A stretch of DNA of 64,000 bases from the IMG/VR virus record IMGVR_UViG_3300037042_006844, positions 239,565 to 303,564 of that record; one strand, given 5' to 3'. The translations under genes and the position numbers were made by a program. How positions within the stretch are numbered: position 1 is the first letter of the stretch; every line of letters starts with the position of its first letter. Positions 1 to 8,520 of the stretch are shown piece after piece. The stretch is from a virus. Under the pieces are notes generated by a model that was given only the letters and a program-made list of their open reading frames with translations, made no database searches and was not told where the DNA came from.

Positions 1-2169
1 TTGCACAGTATATAGTGCATTTAGCTTTCGCAGCCACCAGCCGATTGATATCAATTTTTTGTTCGGGTTGCTGGCAAATTTATCAAAATCAAACTGCACC
101 GCTGGTATTTCAGTTGGATGCAATAAAGATTCAACTTGAACAAACGGCAAATATTGTCTTATGAATCGGGCATGATATTCGCTTAGTGTGAACAGCCCTT
201 TGCATTTGCGCAGACTATCCAGAAAATAAGGGTCGTGTAGGATAATATTGCAAAACGCACTATTGTCACTGAACCAGGGAGACATGTTCGGTGGGTTGTG
301 GAGAAAACCCACCCAGCTTTTGTTGTATGGAATCAATTTTTGAAGAACAGATTCGTTCTTTCTCCAACTAAAATTGTTCTCTAAAAACCCGTCACAATAT
401 ACACCATTGTCGGAATTTAATGCCGACATCTCATTCAACACATAATTCCAACCTGAACGATGTGAGTAGAAACTGAGTTGGCGACCCAGATTGAGTTTTT
501 TTGGATATTTTTGAAGTGCTACTGTTTCTTTGAACTTCAAAACTACATCGCCGTATTCGCCTTTGGTCAACACGTTGCTTTTCTCGACGATGAATCCGGT
601 TTCATTCAACACGTCCGCTTCGAAATTTCTGTCTTTGAGAATTAGTTTGCTGGTATTATTACGAATGCCATTGACAAACAAATCAACTATTTTGATGCCA
701 TACAAACTGGTTGGGGCACGATTGATCAGATCCCCACTGAACACATCTGTTTGAAACTGTATATTTTTAGTGTGTTTGCCGATGATTTTGATGGAATACT
801 GACCTCGTTTCAACTCAAAATTATGAACCGTGCCATCGACTGTGAATTTCAAATCACAATCTTTCATCGACTCGATCAACATTTCTAGTTTGTAAACTTC
901 TCCTCCGACGATTAGTTCGGATGTGCCATTACTCCAAACCCCCGAACTGAGGTTTTCTTGGTGCCATCCATTTTTGAAATAGATGGGAAACAACGAGCTT
1001 TCTTCGGTGAGATCGGTATGGGGCTGATAACTGTCGAGATGTGTGAAATACACGCTGCTGCGAATACTGTCATAATATGCTGCTTTGAAAACATTGCTTA
1101 AATCGTCATATGATGGATCAATACCTTTGGTGCGGGGATCGCAAACGGCATCTGTTACAATGTTGTCTGTGATTTTGATTACACTATAATCTACCTCGTA
1201 TAATTTTTTATATCCAGTGAGATAGTCCACCATACCACCGTGAAGTGGAGTGATGATTCCTTTGTTTTTCTCTTTTGCGGTATAACACGGAATGCTGAAG
1301 CCTTCTCCTCGACTGACGTTTACATACACGTCGCAATTGTCATATAAACTCTGCATCCGATCAAAACTCAATGCATCCGTTATCAACGCTATCGGAGCGT
1401 ATGCAAAATTGGCGTGCTTGTTTTTGATTTTATTGACGATCAGGTTTTGAATCGTTTTGTCAAAACCCTTCAAATTAAATTTGTTGTCCGTCAGTTTGAG
1501 AACCAACAACGTTTCATCATCAAACTCGAACGTGCTCAAATAATTGTCGATCAAAAAAGATGTGTTTTTTCGACCAGCCAACGTGGTTACGTTCAGAAAT
1601 TTGATGCGTTTTTCAAAACGACGATAATTTACGGCAACAGGTGAGAAAATTTTGGCACAATTCAGCGTGTCGATTAAATTGATGCTTTCGTATGGAATGC
1701 TGGGCACCGTATGGGGGTCAACCACAATTTCTTTTTTGACACCTGATTTAATAAATACTTCTTTGGTCCATTGAGACGGAACACTAACAATATTCACAAT
1801 ACTATCATTAATAGCTTTTACCCATTTTTCTGGCAATGGATCAAAATCCCACACGGTTCTGCCAATGATTTTTCGGTCTCCAAACAGATCGGAGTAGTTT
1901 TCAAAAATTTTACCCCACATATTGGGGGTGATATGAACTACTATTTCCGCATCTTTTAGTTTTTCGGATCGCCCAAAAAGGGGAAGTTTGCGTAGGTTGC
2001 TATGGAAATACTTTGCGAACTCCGTGTTGTTTTTGGTGGTAGCGCCGGATACTGGAACAAAATAAACATCTACACCTTGCTGCAAAAGGCTATACATATA
2101 ACCCTTTGCAGCATTGGCATATCCGCTAGAACCGTCTGCACCAAAATATACAACTTGTTTAGAACTCAT
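1..2169 (-). CDS. Glycosyltransferase (GT4-like), partial at window edge
   Basis: An uninterrupted reading frame of 723 codons runs from the ATG at 2169 to base 1 without a stop, so the C-terminus lies outside the window. The N-terminal ~350 residues look like a GT-B fold glycosyltransferase: it opens with KQVVYFGADGSSGYANAAKG, has a central YVNVSRGEGFSIP stretch typical of the nucleotide-sugar-binding half of GT4 enzymes, then HGGMVDYL. A further ~350 residues include SIGWWLRK near the window edge, which may begin a second sugar-transfer or carbohydrate-related domain. Predicted role: sugar transfer in phage glycan synthesis; donor and acceptor unknown. It is downstream of the clamp loader, separated by a transposon-end-like hairpin. 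The family call is from motifs seen by eye. Confidence 0.75.
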   Translation of the reverse strand, partial: MSSKQVVYFGADGSSGYANAAKGYMYSLLQQGVDVYFVPVSGATTKNNTEFAKYFHSNLRKLPLFGRSEKLKDAEIVVHITPNMWGKIFENYSDLFGDRKIIGRTVWDFDPLPEKWVKAINDSIVNIVSVPSQWTKEVFIKSGVKKEIVVDPHTVPSIPYESINLIDTLNCAKIFSPVAVNYRRFEKRIKFLNVTTLAGRKNTSFLIDNYLSTFEFDDETLLVLKLTDNKFNLKGFDKTIQNLIVNKIKNKHANFAYAPIALITDALSFDRMQSLYDNCDVYVNVSRGEGFSIPCYTAKEKNKGIITPLHGGMVDYLTGYKKLYEVDYSVIKITDNIVTDAVCDPRTKGIDPSYDDLSNVFKAAYYDSIRSSVYFTHLDSYQPHTDLTEESSLFPIYFKNGWHQENLSSGVWSNGTSELIVGGEVYKLEMLIESMKDCDLKFTVDGTVHNFELKRGQYSIKIIGKHTKNIQFQTDVFSGDLINRAPTSLYGIKIVDLFVNGIRNNTSKLILKDRNFEADVLNETGFIVEKSNVLTKGEYGDVVLKFKETVALQKYPKKLNLGRQLSFYSHRSGWNYVLNEMSALNSDNGVYCDGFLENNFSWRKNESVLQKLIPYNKSWVGFLHNPPNMSPWFSDNSAFCNIILHDPYFLDSLRKCKGLFTLSEYHARFIRQYLPFVQVESLLHPTEIPAVQFDFDKFASNPNKKLISIGWWLRKLNALYTVQ

Positions 2170-2182
2170 TTGTGAATGAATT

Positions 2183-2206
2183 ACCCACCCGCTAAAGCAG
2201 GTGGGT
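2183..2206 (-). repeat. Solo TnpB-transposon end-like hairpin
   Basis: The perfect 7-bp stem ACCCACC/GGTGGGT encloses a loop containing CTTTAG (minus strand), the same loop core as every IS605-type end hairpin in this window. Minus-strand flanks resemble both ends of the element at 18297-19560: GGGAGCAGAAA before the stem (left-end-like) and ATTCATTCAC after it (right-end-like). It may be a collapsed element with one hairpin, or simply a terminator for the clamp-loader operon. Confidence 0.45.
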
Positions 2207-2223
2207 TTTCTGCTCCCTAAAAG

Positions 2224-2231
2224 ATAAATAG
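2224..2231 (-). promoter_or_regulatory. CTATTTAT motif upstream of the 2169 gene
   Basis: On the minus strand this reads CTATTTAT, about 55 nt upstream of the glycosyltransferase ATG. The same 8-mer occurs in coding sense upstream of several other genes here. It is the reverse complement of a T4-late-like ATAAATAG, so its function (late promoter or other) is unproven. Confidence 0.35.
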
Positions 2232-2263
2232 TGCTGTAACCAGTTTAGTGATTTATTATACAA

Positions 2264-3223
2264 TCACTTCGATGTGGTTTTGATGATTTTGGCTATACAA
2301 GCCATGAATGTGATTTCTTTGTCAACCACCATCGAATTTTGATATAAACTTTCAGATATGTCGATGATCACACTAATGTCATTTCCGTTGCTGTATTCAG
2401 ATACCTTGTTGTAGAGTTCAGAATACAACTCATCAAACATTTTGATTCCCGCATCGTTAACCAGTTGGCGAACTTCATTGAAAACTTTTTTATTGGTTTT
2501 TGCTTCCCGCAACAACTGCACCAATTTTTGTTTTAGATCATGCCCAGCACTTTGGGTCTTGATCAACTCCAAAACTCCATTCGTAGAGCTTTGCTGCATG
2601 AAATTTACAATCTTTCGAATATCTGGATAGAAATCTTTGACAACAGTTGCCACGGTTGGCATGTCGTATTTGATCTTTTCTGCATCTAGGATTTTGATTG
2701 CGTATTTCGCCACATCTTTCATTGTGGGAGGCTCCAGCTTAAACACTTGGAGACGACTCCGCAATGGGTCAATCATCTTTTCATAATAATTGCAGGTTAG
2801 AATAAACCGTGTGGTTTTGCTGTATGTTTCCGTCAGATTACGCAACGATGCCTGAGATGCTGCCGACATATAATCAGCCTCATCCAAAATCACAATCTTC
2901 AAATCGTGAAACCCCATCGATGCAGCGAATGGCTTGATTCTATCGCGAACAAAATCCACGCCCGTATTGTCGGATGCGTTTACATACATCGTATCACACG
3001 GAATATTTTTGGCCAGAATTTTTGCCAGAGTGGTCTTGCCTGTGCCAGGGGAGCCATGAAACAAAAGGTGTGGAACCTCTTTTTTAGAGATGAAACTCGT
3101 GATAATCGTCCGAAGTTGGTCATTGCAAATGTAATTATCTGTCGTCTCTGGGCGGTATTTCTCGACCCAAAGACCATGATCGTTCACAACCGTCCGAGTG
3201 ATGGTTTGTTCAAAAAAACTCAT
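2264..3223 (-). CDS. 44: Sliding clamp loader large subunit (T4 gp44-like AAA+ ATPase)
   Basis: 319 aa, the usual size for T4 gp44. WVEKYRPET at residues 20-28 is the typical clamp-loader start. Walker A GSPGTGKTT is at 57-65, Walker B VILDEAD at 111-117, and a sensor/arginine-finger region with DPLRSRLQVF at ~152-161 (position of the SRC motif). With the small subunit gp62 (28773-29255) it should form the ATP-driven loader that opens the clamp and places it on primer-template DNA. The gene lies 5 nt downstream of the clamp gene, in the same direction and probably the same transcript. The start ATG is in an AATATTTATG context without Shine-Dalgarno. Confidence 0.95.
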   Translation of the reverse strand: MSFFEQTITRTVVNDHGLWVEKYRPETTDNYICNDQLRTIITSFISKKEVPHLLFHGSPGTGKTTLAKILAKNIPCDTMYVNASDNTGVDFVRDRIKPFAASMGFHDLKIVILDEADYMSAASQASLRNLTETYSKTTRFILTCNYYEKMIDPLRSRLQVFKLEPPTMKDVAKYAIKILDAEKIKYDMPTVATVVKDFYPDIRKIVNFMQQSSTNGVLELIKTQSAGHDLKQKLVQLLREAKTNKKVFNEVRQLVNDAGIKMFDELYSELYNKVSEYSNGNDISVIIDISESLYQNSMVVDKEITFMACIAKIIKTTSK

Positions 3224-3228
3224 AAATA

Positions 3229-4005
3229 TTAGTCGATGTTTTTGATTTCAACCAAGAAATAGCTTCCACTGAACGTGTCAGTATCTACTTCGATGTTTGA
3301 CAACCCAGCATCGCTGACTTTCCAAACTGCATTATCACACTCACTGTTGCTGGTGATGATTTCTTTCAAATACTTTGCATTGAAATGCATCGTCTTGCCC
3401 AGCTTATCCTTGCCACCAGTTGGTTTGATTTCGACGTTGATTCGATTGCTGTTGACACTGCTGTATCCCAGCGTCATTTTGATCTTTCCTTTTTTATCGG
3501 TTGTGAGAGTCAAAACATCATTGTCGCTCAAAGCATTTTTTGCCTTGATAAATGTTGCTGTAAACTCTTTGGTCAACGGAATTTCCAAATTGAAATTGGG
3601 AAGCTTTTTGAGAGGAGGAACGACTGGAATGACGCTAAGATCGGCGGTGCAATACTGAACATCTGTTTCGCCACTCACAACTGTCATGGATGTGATTTTC
3701 TCGACACTTTCCGTATTGCCGTCCAAATCTTGTGTTTCAACTTTAATTTTGTTTGGAGTAATTTCAACATCGTCGCCAAGAACCGTGAGCATTTTCTTGA
3801 GCTTGCTGGTATCATTGACACCAATTTCCAAATCTTCAAGACCAGCGTTGTCTTTCAGAGTAACAAAACTAAGAACACCACGATCATCGCTCATAGAGCT
3901 TGTTTTGATGTTTTTATCTTTTGCTGAAACGGTCCATTTGACGCTTTCAATGGTGCCGTTGAGGGAGTATTTATCGATAAACGAATTGAGTGTAGCTTTC
4001 TTCAT
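3229..4005 (-). CDS. 45: DNA polymerase sliding clamp (T4 gp45-like)
   Basis: 258 aa, within the normal range for gp45-type trimeric clamps (about 220-260 aa). The sequence is rich in alternating beta strands; the C-terminal part (MHFNAKYLKEI, then AGLSNIEVDTDTFSGSYFLVEIK) matches the second clamp domain. It tethers the phage polymerase and, in T4, also activates late transcription. Its position directly upstream of the gp44-like loader and downstream of polymerase follows the T4 43-45-44 neighbourhood. A strong sigma70-type promoter (4014-4042) ends only 8 nt before this ATG, so the mRNA may be leaderless. Confidence 0.9.
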   Translation of the reverse strand: MKKATLNSFIDKYSLNGTIESVKWTVSAKDKNIKTSSMSDDRGVLSFVTLKDNAGLEDLEIGVNDTSKLKKMLTVLGDDVEITPNKIKVETQDLDGNTESVEKITSMTVVSGETDVQYCTADLSVIPVVPPLKKLPNFNLEIPLTKEFTATFIKAKNALSDNDVLTLTTDKKGKIKMTLGYSSVNSNRINVEIKPTGGKDKLGKTMHFNAKYLKEIITSNSECDNAVWKVSDAGLSNIEVDTDTFSGSYFLVEIKNID

Positions 4006-4013
4006 ATTTGACT

Positions 4014-4042
4014 ATTCTACCGTATTGTTGTGTGGATGTCAA
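4014..4042 (-). promoter_or_regulatory. Sigma70-type promoter of the clamp gene
   Basis: Minus strand: TTGACA (4037-4042), 17-nt spacer, TAGAAT (4014-4019). The -10 box ends 8 nt before the ATG at 4005, which puts transcription initiation within a few bases of the start codon. Confidence 0.75.
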
Positions 4043-4446
4043 CTGAATTGAAAAAATTCAGATGTGTGTGTATTTATTGTGACTTTCTCGCTGATACATG
4101 GTGTGCCGTCCGATAGGAACAGATCAGTGGGAGAGATATAAAAATTGTTGATGGCATAATCTGCATATGCCACAGTGCGCATTTGATAGTAAACCATGAC
4201 GTTGCTTTCGTCATTGGTGCGAAACTCAATGTAATACACTTTCGGATCGCTCAATCGAAACAGTTGCGAACGGGGGATGTAAAGGTTTTGTTGGTTAAGT
4301 TGAGTTTTTGTGAATTCAACGTATGGTCCACGTTGCCCAATTACGACGCGTTCGTATTTGTCCGCTATAAGGGTGCCAGATTTTGTGTATAGATTGATTT
4401 TACACCCATCTTCAAAAATATTCAATAACTCGCTATCTTTTTTCAT
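4039..4446 (-). CDS. Hypothetical protein between polymerase and clamp
   Basis: 135 aa, not recognised. Predicted mixed alpha/beta soluble protein with no signal peptide or membrane segment; it begins MKKDSELLNIFEDG and ends HTSEFFQFS. It sits between the DNA polymerase and the clamp. When the inserted element at 4447-4754 is removed in silico, its ATG lies 5 nt after the polymerase stop codon, so it was ancestrally co-transcribed with polymerase. Its present 5' leader is entirely transposon sequence, including a candidate outward promoter (4511-4539). A replication-linked role is inferred from position only. Confidence 0.75.
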   Translation of the reverse strand: MKKDSELLNIFEDGCKINLYTKSGTLIADKYERVVIGQRGPYVEFTKTQLNQQNLYIPRSQLFRLSDPKVYYIEFRTNDESNVMVYYQMRTVAYADYAINNFYISPTDLFLSDGTPCISEKVTINTHTSEFFQFS

Positions 4447-4510
4447 AGTTTTGGAGGAAGGAAACCTCTTCGGCTTTAGCCAAGAGGAGGAATTCCGACC
4501 ACTTCTTAAT

Positions 4511-4539
4511 ATCCTATACTAGGGTCAACCGAAAGTCAA
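4511..4539 (-). promoter_or_regulatory. Outward promoter inside element A
   Basis: Minus strand: TTGACT (4534-4539), 17-nt spacer, TAGGAT (4511-4516). It points out of the element across the left-end hairpin into the gene starting at 4446. The equivalent position in the elements at 27436 and 30975 also carries a TTGACA-type promoter. Confidence 0.6.
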
Positions 4540-4585
4540 TACGAAAGTGAATGCTCCCAAGGTCTAAAGACCTTGGGCGTCTGTG

Positions 4586-4723
4586 TTAAGTTGCCTTAAC
4601 AAAAGAGTCCATTCCGACTCTCAAAATGTTTCGTGCTGCGTTAAGGTCTCGTCCAATGTTAAGATTACAAATAGGACATTTGTGCTGTCTCTCCGACAAC
4701 TCCTTCTTAACTATGGTTCCGCA
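4586..4723 (-). pseudogene. 3' fragment of a TnpB gene (zinc finger and RuvC-III)
   Basis: In one frame the minus strand encodes CGTIVKKELSERQHKCPICN, then IGRDLNAARNILRVGMDSF and a stop at 4586-4588. This matches the last ~45 residues of the intact TnpB at 18309-19463 (CGNIETKKLSDRQHKCNLCG, then IGRDLNAARNILRVGMDSF). A stop (TAG) lies just upstream in frame, so the fragment cannot be translated as a TnpB. What survives is the zinc-ribbon tail, the third RuvC aspartate region and the adjoining right-end hairpin. In studied TnpB systems this segment is the source of the guide (omega) RNA, so a trans-acting RNA role is conceivable but only inferred. Confidence 0.85.
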
Positions 4724-4759
4724 CCCCTACGTCTTTAGCGTAGGTGTGGTTGACATATG

Positions 4760-7477
4760 TTAAAATCCGAAAAATTCATTCACTGTATTTTGATTCGCCG
4801 TAGGGAATTGCCATTTCAAAATTGAATAGAAATCTAAAAGTTTATTTTCTAATTCGGCCTCAAACATATGATGTCTATCCACATTTTTAGTAATAAAATC
4901 AAGAATTTGATCTGGATCAGTTCCATCTGCTTTGAGTGCGATACACTCAATTCCAAACTGGTTTTGTTTCAAATAGACATATTTGATTTTCTGTCCATGA
5001 AAAATTGGATGCACCATTTTGCCGATACCCGAATGTTGCAACAAATCGTTGTATGCTAATGCCGCTTTGGCTTGTGCTGTTGCTCCTTTGATAAATTTGA
5101 AACAATGGCGAGTTTTTGGATTGAAATCCGTTTTCTTGTCTTTGCTTTTGAACTTAACACTGGTATTCTTGGCAATATCAATAATACTCGCATTTGGAAG
5201 GTCGTTCAGCAATGCCAGAATTTTGACATCAATCTCTTCCTTGGGAGTTTTGCGAAGAATATCTTGCAGAAACGTTTCCATGAATTTGCGGAAATAAATT
5301 GGGAATGAGCTTTTAACTACGTCAATACCTTTGACTTCCAGTTTAGCAATATGATTTCCATTTTCATCAAAAACGAATTCTGAACGATTGTCGTTTGTGA
5401 CTTCCATCGTTTTGACATCGATGCCGCCCACGTTAATGATGAATTGTGCGTAACGCTTTTTGCTCAACCAAAAACTGGTCTTGGCAATAACTTCTTGCTT
5501 GGCATCGAAACGGTGTTTTTCAATATTGAACATCCGCACTGCCATAACATCATAAAACTTGTTCACGAACGTCTGGACTTCTGTGGTGACTTTGAGAATT
5601 GCCTCGGTCATCAACTTTTCATCGCTCTCATCGATTTCTGGCATGTTTTTCCGAATGATCGGCAGAGCACTGGCGAAACAAGAATCCGTGTCAGTATAGA
5701 TCACCCAATTACCCTCGGTTTCGTTCAACGATTTTTTGAAATACTCGTTGATCGCTTTACCAGTTGTTTTGATAATATCCTGACCAGTTATTGTTACAGC
5801 ACTCGCATTATCCTTGTCATAAAAACGAAAGATAGCCAGACCCAATACACCATATATGGAATTGAGAAGCACTTTCTGCACCTTTTGGCGTTGTTCATAA
5901 AATTCATACTGCTCCCAATCTTTTGCCTTCGCATACTTCTTGGCAAGTGATCGCATTTCTTTACGCTCATCGAACCATTTTACAAGAATGCTTGGCAGCA
6001 CACCCGGAACATCTTTTTGATACAAAACACCGTTGCTGGAAATACTCAACTTACTTTGGTCCAACAGTTCTTTCATTTGTGCATGTGAATAGAACGTCGA
6101 ACCCATATGATATGTGGAAATTTTGTTTTGAGCAAACATGCGAGCATTGTAACTATACAATTTCTGCTCAATATAACGATCAAGTGTAGTTTCCGTCTTG
6201 GCTTTATCACTAAGATTTTCCCAATCGTCGGTTAACTCTTGCTTGCGTTCTGGAACGTGAATATCGTCGTATTCAACACGGTCAATTACTGCTACTTTTG
6301 TTTCAGGACTGAGGTTAAGACTAATGACGATATTCGGATACATTGATGTGAGGTCCAAATCAAACACCCATTCATAACGACCAGGAACAGGTTCTTTTAC
6401 ATAAGCTCCCTCAAATCCTTCTTCATCAGAATTCTTCTGGTTTTCATATTCTTCTCGCCCATCCACGGGTTTGTTTTTGGCGACTTGATTGTTCCTTCGC
6501 AGATACATCAATATTGCGCCCTCAATGAACCGTGAGCTACGATCATAGCACTCGTATGGAACGTGCCCTTTATGACAAATAGCTCGGACTAGATCGATAA
6601 ACTTGAGTTTTTTATCGATTGCTACCATGATCTCTACGTCATTCAAATTGTATTCAACATATTTTTTGATGTCCTCTTTGTAAAGAGTATCGAGACTGCC
6701 ACGATAAGTAATCTTTTCCATGCCCACTTGTTTTTTACCAATCGCGTTCAACGAATAGCTCGCCTCTTTTTTGATATTGAGCTTTTCGTAAACCTTCATG
6801 TAGTCCAAATGGGTAACGCCAGCAATTACCAATTTCTGGCTCCAATCGTTGATATAAACAATGCCGATTGGACTCAATCGTTTGGCATTCTCATACCCCA
6901 CCACAGATTTGAGGCGACGATAGATGTAAGGCATGTCGAATTGATCGCTGTTCCATCCAGTTACAATCGTGGGCTGAATTTCTTCCCATTTGGATAGAAA
7001 GTGCATCAACATACTTTCTTCATTGCGAAAGCTTTTGATTTCTTTGTCGGGGCTGTCAAAGTCCGCCATCAAACCATTGCGGTCCAAAATGAATGCGGTA
7101 TATTTCTTGGCAGCACTATCATATACAGCCAAAGCTGTGATTGTTTTGTCAGCCTCTCCGTCCGCAGCGATTCCACCTTCGATGTCGATTTCGATGTCCA
7201 AAAATAATACGCGATGACCTTCAGAAAGTTCGTCGCTATCTTCATAAGCATCAATCAGAATACGAGTATCAATTGGAACGTCACTTTCAAACAAAGAAGG
7301 ATCGCGAGGATTGAAACTGAACACTTTCTCCAGATCGTCCCCGAACATACTTTTGTATTTACCGCCCGAACGCTTTCTATAAGCGTATGGGCGAAAAACA
7401 AAATTGGTATATCCAAGTTTGTCGTCCCACAGATGGCAGGTGTTTGTTTTACGCTCGAAGTAGATGTTTTGAAACAT
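4760..7477 (-). CDS. 43: Replicative DNA polymerase, family B (T4 gp43-like)
   Basis: 905 aa, close to T4 gp43 (898 aa). All signature motifs are present: exonuclease ExoI FLDIEID (D94/E96), ExoII TGWNSDQFDMPYIYRR (~173-188), ExoIII YNLNDVEI (D280); polymerase motif A DLTSMYPNIV (D375), motif B KVLLNSIYGVLG (~535-546), motif C YTDTDS (D596, D598). The proofreading 3'-5' exonuclease should therefore be active. The extreme C-terminus, NTVNEFFGF, is a plausible clamp-binding tail. No intein or intron interrupts the gene. The start at 7477 (MFQNIYFERKTN) lies 9 nt after the upstream small gene. The stop is 5 bp beyond the right end of element A, so the insertion did not alter the protein. Confidence 0.97.
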   Translation of the reverse strand: MFQNIYFERKTNTCHLWDDKLGYTNFVFRPYAYRKRSGGKYKSMFGDDLEKVFSFNPRDPSLFESDVPIDTRILIDAYEDSDELSEGHRVLFLDIEIDIEGGIAADGEADKTITALAVYDSAAKKYTAFILDRNGLMADFDSPDKEIKSFRNEESMLMHFLSKWEEIQPTIVTGWNSDQFDMPYIYRRLKSVVGYENAKRLSPIGIVYINDWSQKLVIAGVTHLDYMKVYEKLNIKKEASYSLNAIGKKQVGMEKITYRGSLDTLYKEDIKKYVEYNLNDVEIMVAIDKKLKFIDLVRAICHKGHVPYECYDRSSRFIEGAILMYLRRNNQVAKNKPVDGREEYENQKNSDEEGFEGAYVKEPVPGRYEWVFDLDLTSMYPNIVISLNLSPETKVAVIDRVEYDDIHVPERKQELTDDWENLSDKAKTETTLDRYIEQKLYSYNARMFAQNKISTYHMGSTFYSHAQMKELLDQSKLSISSNGVLYQKDVPGVLPSILVKWFDERKEMRSLAKKYAKAKDWEQYEFYEQRQKVQKVLLNSIYGVLGLAIFRFYDKDNASAVTITGQDIIKTTGKAINEYFKKSLNETEGNWVIYTDTDSCFASALPIIRKNMPEIDESDEKLMTEAILKVTTEVQTFVNKFYDVMAVRMFNIEKHRFDAKQEVIAKTSFWLSKKRYAQFIINVGGIDVKTMEVTNDNRSEFVFDENGNHIAKLEVKGIDVVKSSFPIYFRKFMETFLQDILRKTPKEEIDVKILALLNDLPNASIIDIAKNTSVKFKSKDKKTDFNPKTRHCFKFIKGATAQAKAALAYNDLLQHSGIGKMVHPIFHGQKIKYVYLKQNQFGIECIALKADGTDPDQILDFITKNVDRHHMFEAELENKLLDFYSILKWQFPTANQNTVNEFFGF

Positions 7478-7486
7478 AGGCTGTCA

Positions 7487-7717
7487 TTAGGATACACCCA
7501 ACTTGGCAACAAGTCCATCGAAAAGTGGAAGATGTTCTTCTATTACTTTAGGTCGAGCATTTGCTAACCGTTCCATCAACTTTTTATGATTAATGGAAGG
7601 AAACACAGACGGGTCTAGTTCGACTCCAACCAATACAGGAGGTTCGATTTTATTGATACAATACCACAATATCGCTAGTTCGTCTTCGTTTAATTCGTTT
7701 AATTGCTCTCGTCTCAT
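7487..7717 (-). CDS. Small hypothetical protein upstream of DNA polymerase
   Basis: 76 aa, not recognised. Acidic and probably helical (RREQLNELNEDELAILWYCI), without membrane segments. Its ATG overlaps the stop of the secreted-protein gene at 7714 by 4 nt (ATGA type), and its stop is 9 nt before the polymerase start, so it is very likely translated in the polymerase operon. I considered a T4 gp33- or gp62-type accessory protein, but neither fits; gp62 is found at 28773. Confidence 0.7.
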   Translation of the reverse strand: MRREQLNELNEDELAILWYCINKIEPPVLVGVELDPSVFPSINHKKLMERLANARPKVIEEHLPLFDGLVAKLGVS

Positions 7718-8463
7718 TGGTGTAACTTGAGACCAAAAATGTTGGTCCCGTAGTTCACAAATAATACATTAGAGAGCTTGGTTTGTAAAGCTTTAATTTC
7801 AGCAACGTGCGCTTCTCTTTCTACGTCTTCAACTTCTTTGATGCTAAAACTATTACCTAAATTGCGAACCATGGAGTCTTTTGGACTAAGAGTAGCTTGC
7901 GGTGTGATGACCAGATAGTCATTTGGTTTGAGTTCTTTTTTCTTTTTGCTTTTATTGTCAAGAACTGTCACTTTACCATCCACCAAATATACATGCGTGA
8001 ACTTATCTCCTGCTTTGATAAATAGTGTAGCCTTATCAAATACAATTGTGCTCATACTGGTTGCGATGACTGACTGTTTGGTAGACTCACTGGCACAGTA
8101 TAGTTCACCTTGAAACGAAAAATTGAATTGCGAGTCTTTGATTTTCAACACCTCTGGTAGTTTGAAATCGTTGGCGTATTCTGTTGGAGTGACGTTGAAA
8201 AACGCAGAACTGTTTTCTTTTTGATACACAACTATTTTATAAGGCAGTGCGTATGTAGCTGTGGAGTTGGTCGTTGTGACCACCGACAGATTGTTGTTGA
8301 GCGTATATGTATTTCCAATAATAGTAGGCACCACCACCAATTTGTTGCTTACAACGTCACCAAGCTCAATTTTCTCGGTGGTGTCGTAAAGGAACAGATC
8401 GTTCGCGGTAACAGTGTTTACCAGCACAAACATTGATATCAATAATGCGGTTAATTTTTTCAT
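7714..8463 (-). CDS. Secreted protein with signal peptide, FecR-like C-terminal part
   Basis: 249 aa. Residues 1-20 (MKKLTALLISMFVLVNTVTA) form a clear signal peptide with an AxA-like VTA cleavage site. The remainder is beta-rich. The stretch HVYLVDGKVTVLDNKS then LKPNDYLVITPQ resembles the FecR-type 'gel/jelly-roll' seen in periplasmic proteins, followed by a helical tail (VEREAHVAEIKALQTKL). It should act outside the cytoplasm, for example at the cell envelope or as a virion-associated factor; the function is not determined. It is preceded by the CTATTTAT motif at 8470-8477 and diverges from the nuclease gene at 8521. Confidence 0.75.
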   Translation of the reverse strand: MKKLTALLISMFVLVNTVTANDLFLYDTTEKIELGDVVSNKLVVVPTIIGNTYTLNNNLSVVTTTNSTATYALPYKIVVYQKENSSAFFNVTPTEYANDFKLPEVLKIKDSQFNFSFQGELYCASESTKQSVIATSMSTIVFDKATLFIKAGDKFTHVYLVDGKVTVLDNKSKKKKELKPNDYLVITPQATLSPKDSMVRNLGNSFSIKEVEDVEREAHVAEIKALQTKLSNVLFVNYGTNIFGLKLHQ

Positions 8464-8469
8464 ATACTA

Positions 8470-8477
8470 ATAAATAG
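8470..8477 (-). promoter_or_regulatory. CTATTTAT motif upstream of the secreted-protein gene
   Basis: Coding-sense CTATTTAT followed by TAGTATATG, 6 nt before the ATG at 8463. One of several exact copies placed just before start codons in this window. Confidence 0.35.
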
Positions 8478-8486
8478 TTCTTTTAA

Positions 8487-8514
8487 TTGACAGTTGCTGT
8501 TTATACTGTAGCAT
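8487..8514 (+). promoter_or_regulatory. Sigma70-type promoter for the 8521 gene
   Basis: TTGACA (8487-8492), 16-nt spacer, TAGCAT (8509-8514). The -10 box ends 6 nt before the ATG at 8521, the same leaderless geometry as at the clamp gene. Confidence 0.65.
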
Positions 8515-8520
8515 GATGCT

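Larger units (their letters stand above)
4447..4754 (+). mobile_element. Miniature IS605/TnpB-type element (element A), no transposase
   Basis: 308 bp with the same ends as the two complete elements at 27436 and 30975: a left end starting A(T/G)TTTTGGAGGAAGG with hairpin 4465-4487 (CCTCTT..GGCTTTAGCC..AAGAGG), and a right end with hairpin 4726-4744 followed by TTGAC (4750-4754). It follows TTTTCAT, the reverse complement of the neighbouring gene's ATGAAAA. The interior has lost its own tnpB and instead holds, inverted, the 3' end of a different tnpB type plus that type's right-end hairpin (4556-4577). With the element removed, the polymerase stop and the next ATG are separated by 5 nt. No intact protein is encoded, so movement would need a transposase in trans. 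Confidence 0.8.

Noticed and set aside
3385-3927. Long plus-strand open frame opposite the clamp gene
   Set aside because: Antisense shadow of a confidently identified gene, with no start context or homology signal. Same reasoning applies to frames at 36778-37176, 43948-44154, 48993-49591 and 56760-57203.
7487-7717. Small gene before polymerase as gp62 or gp33
   Set aside because: Sequence does not match either; a convincing gp62 exists at 28773-29255 and the clamp-binding tail of gp33 is not seen.
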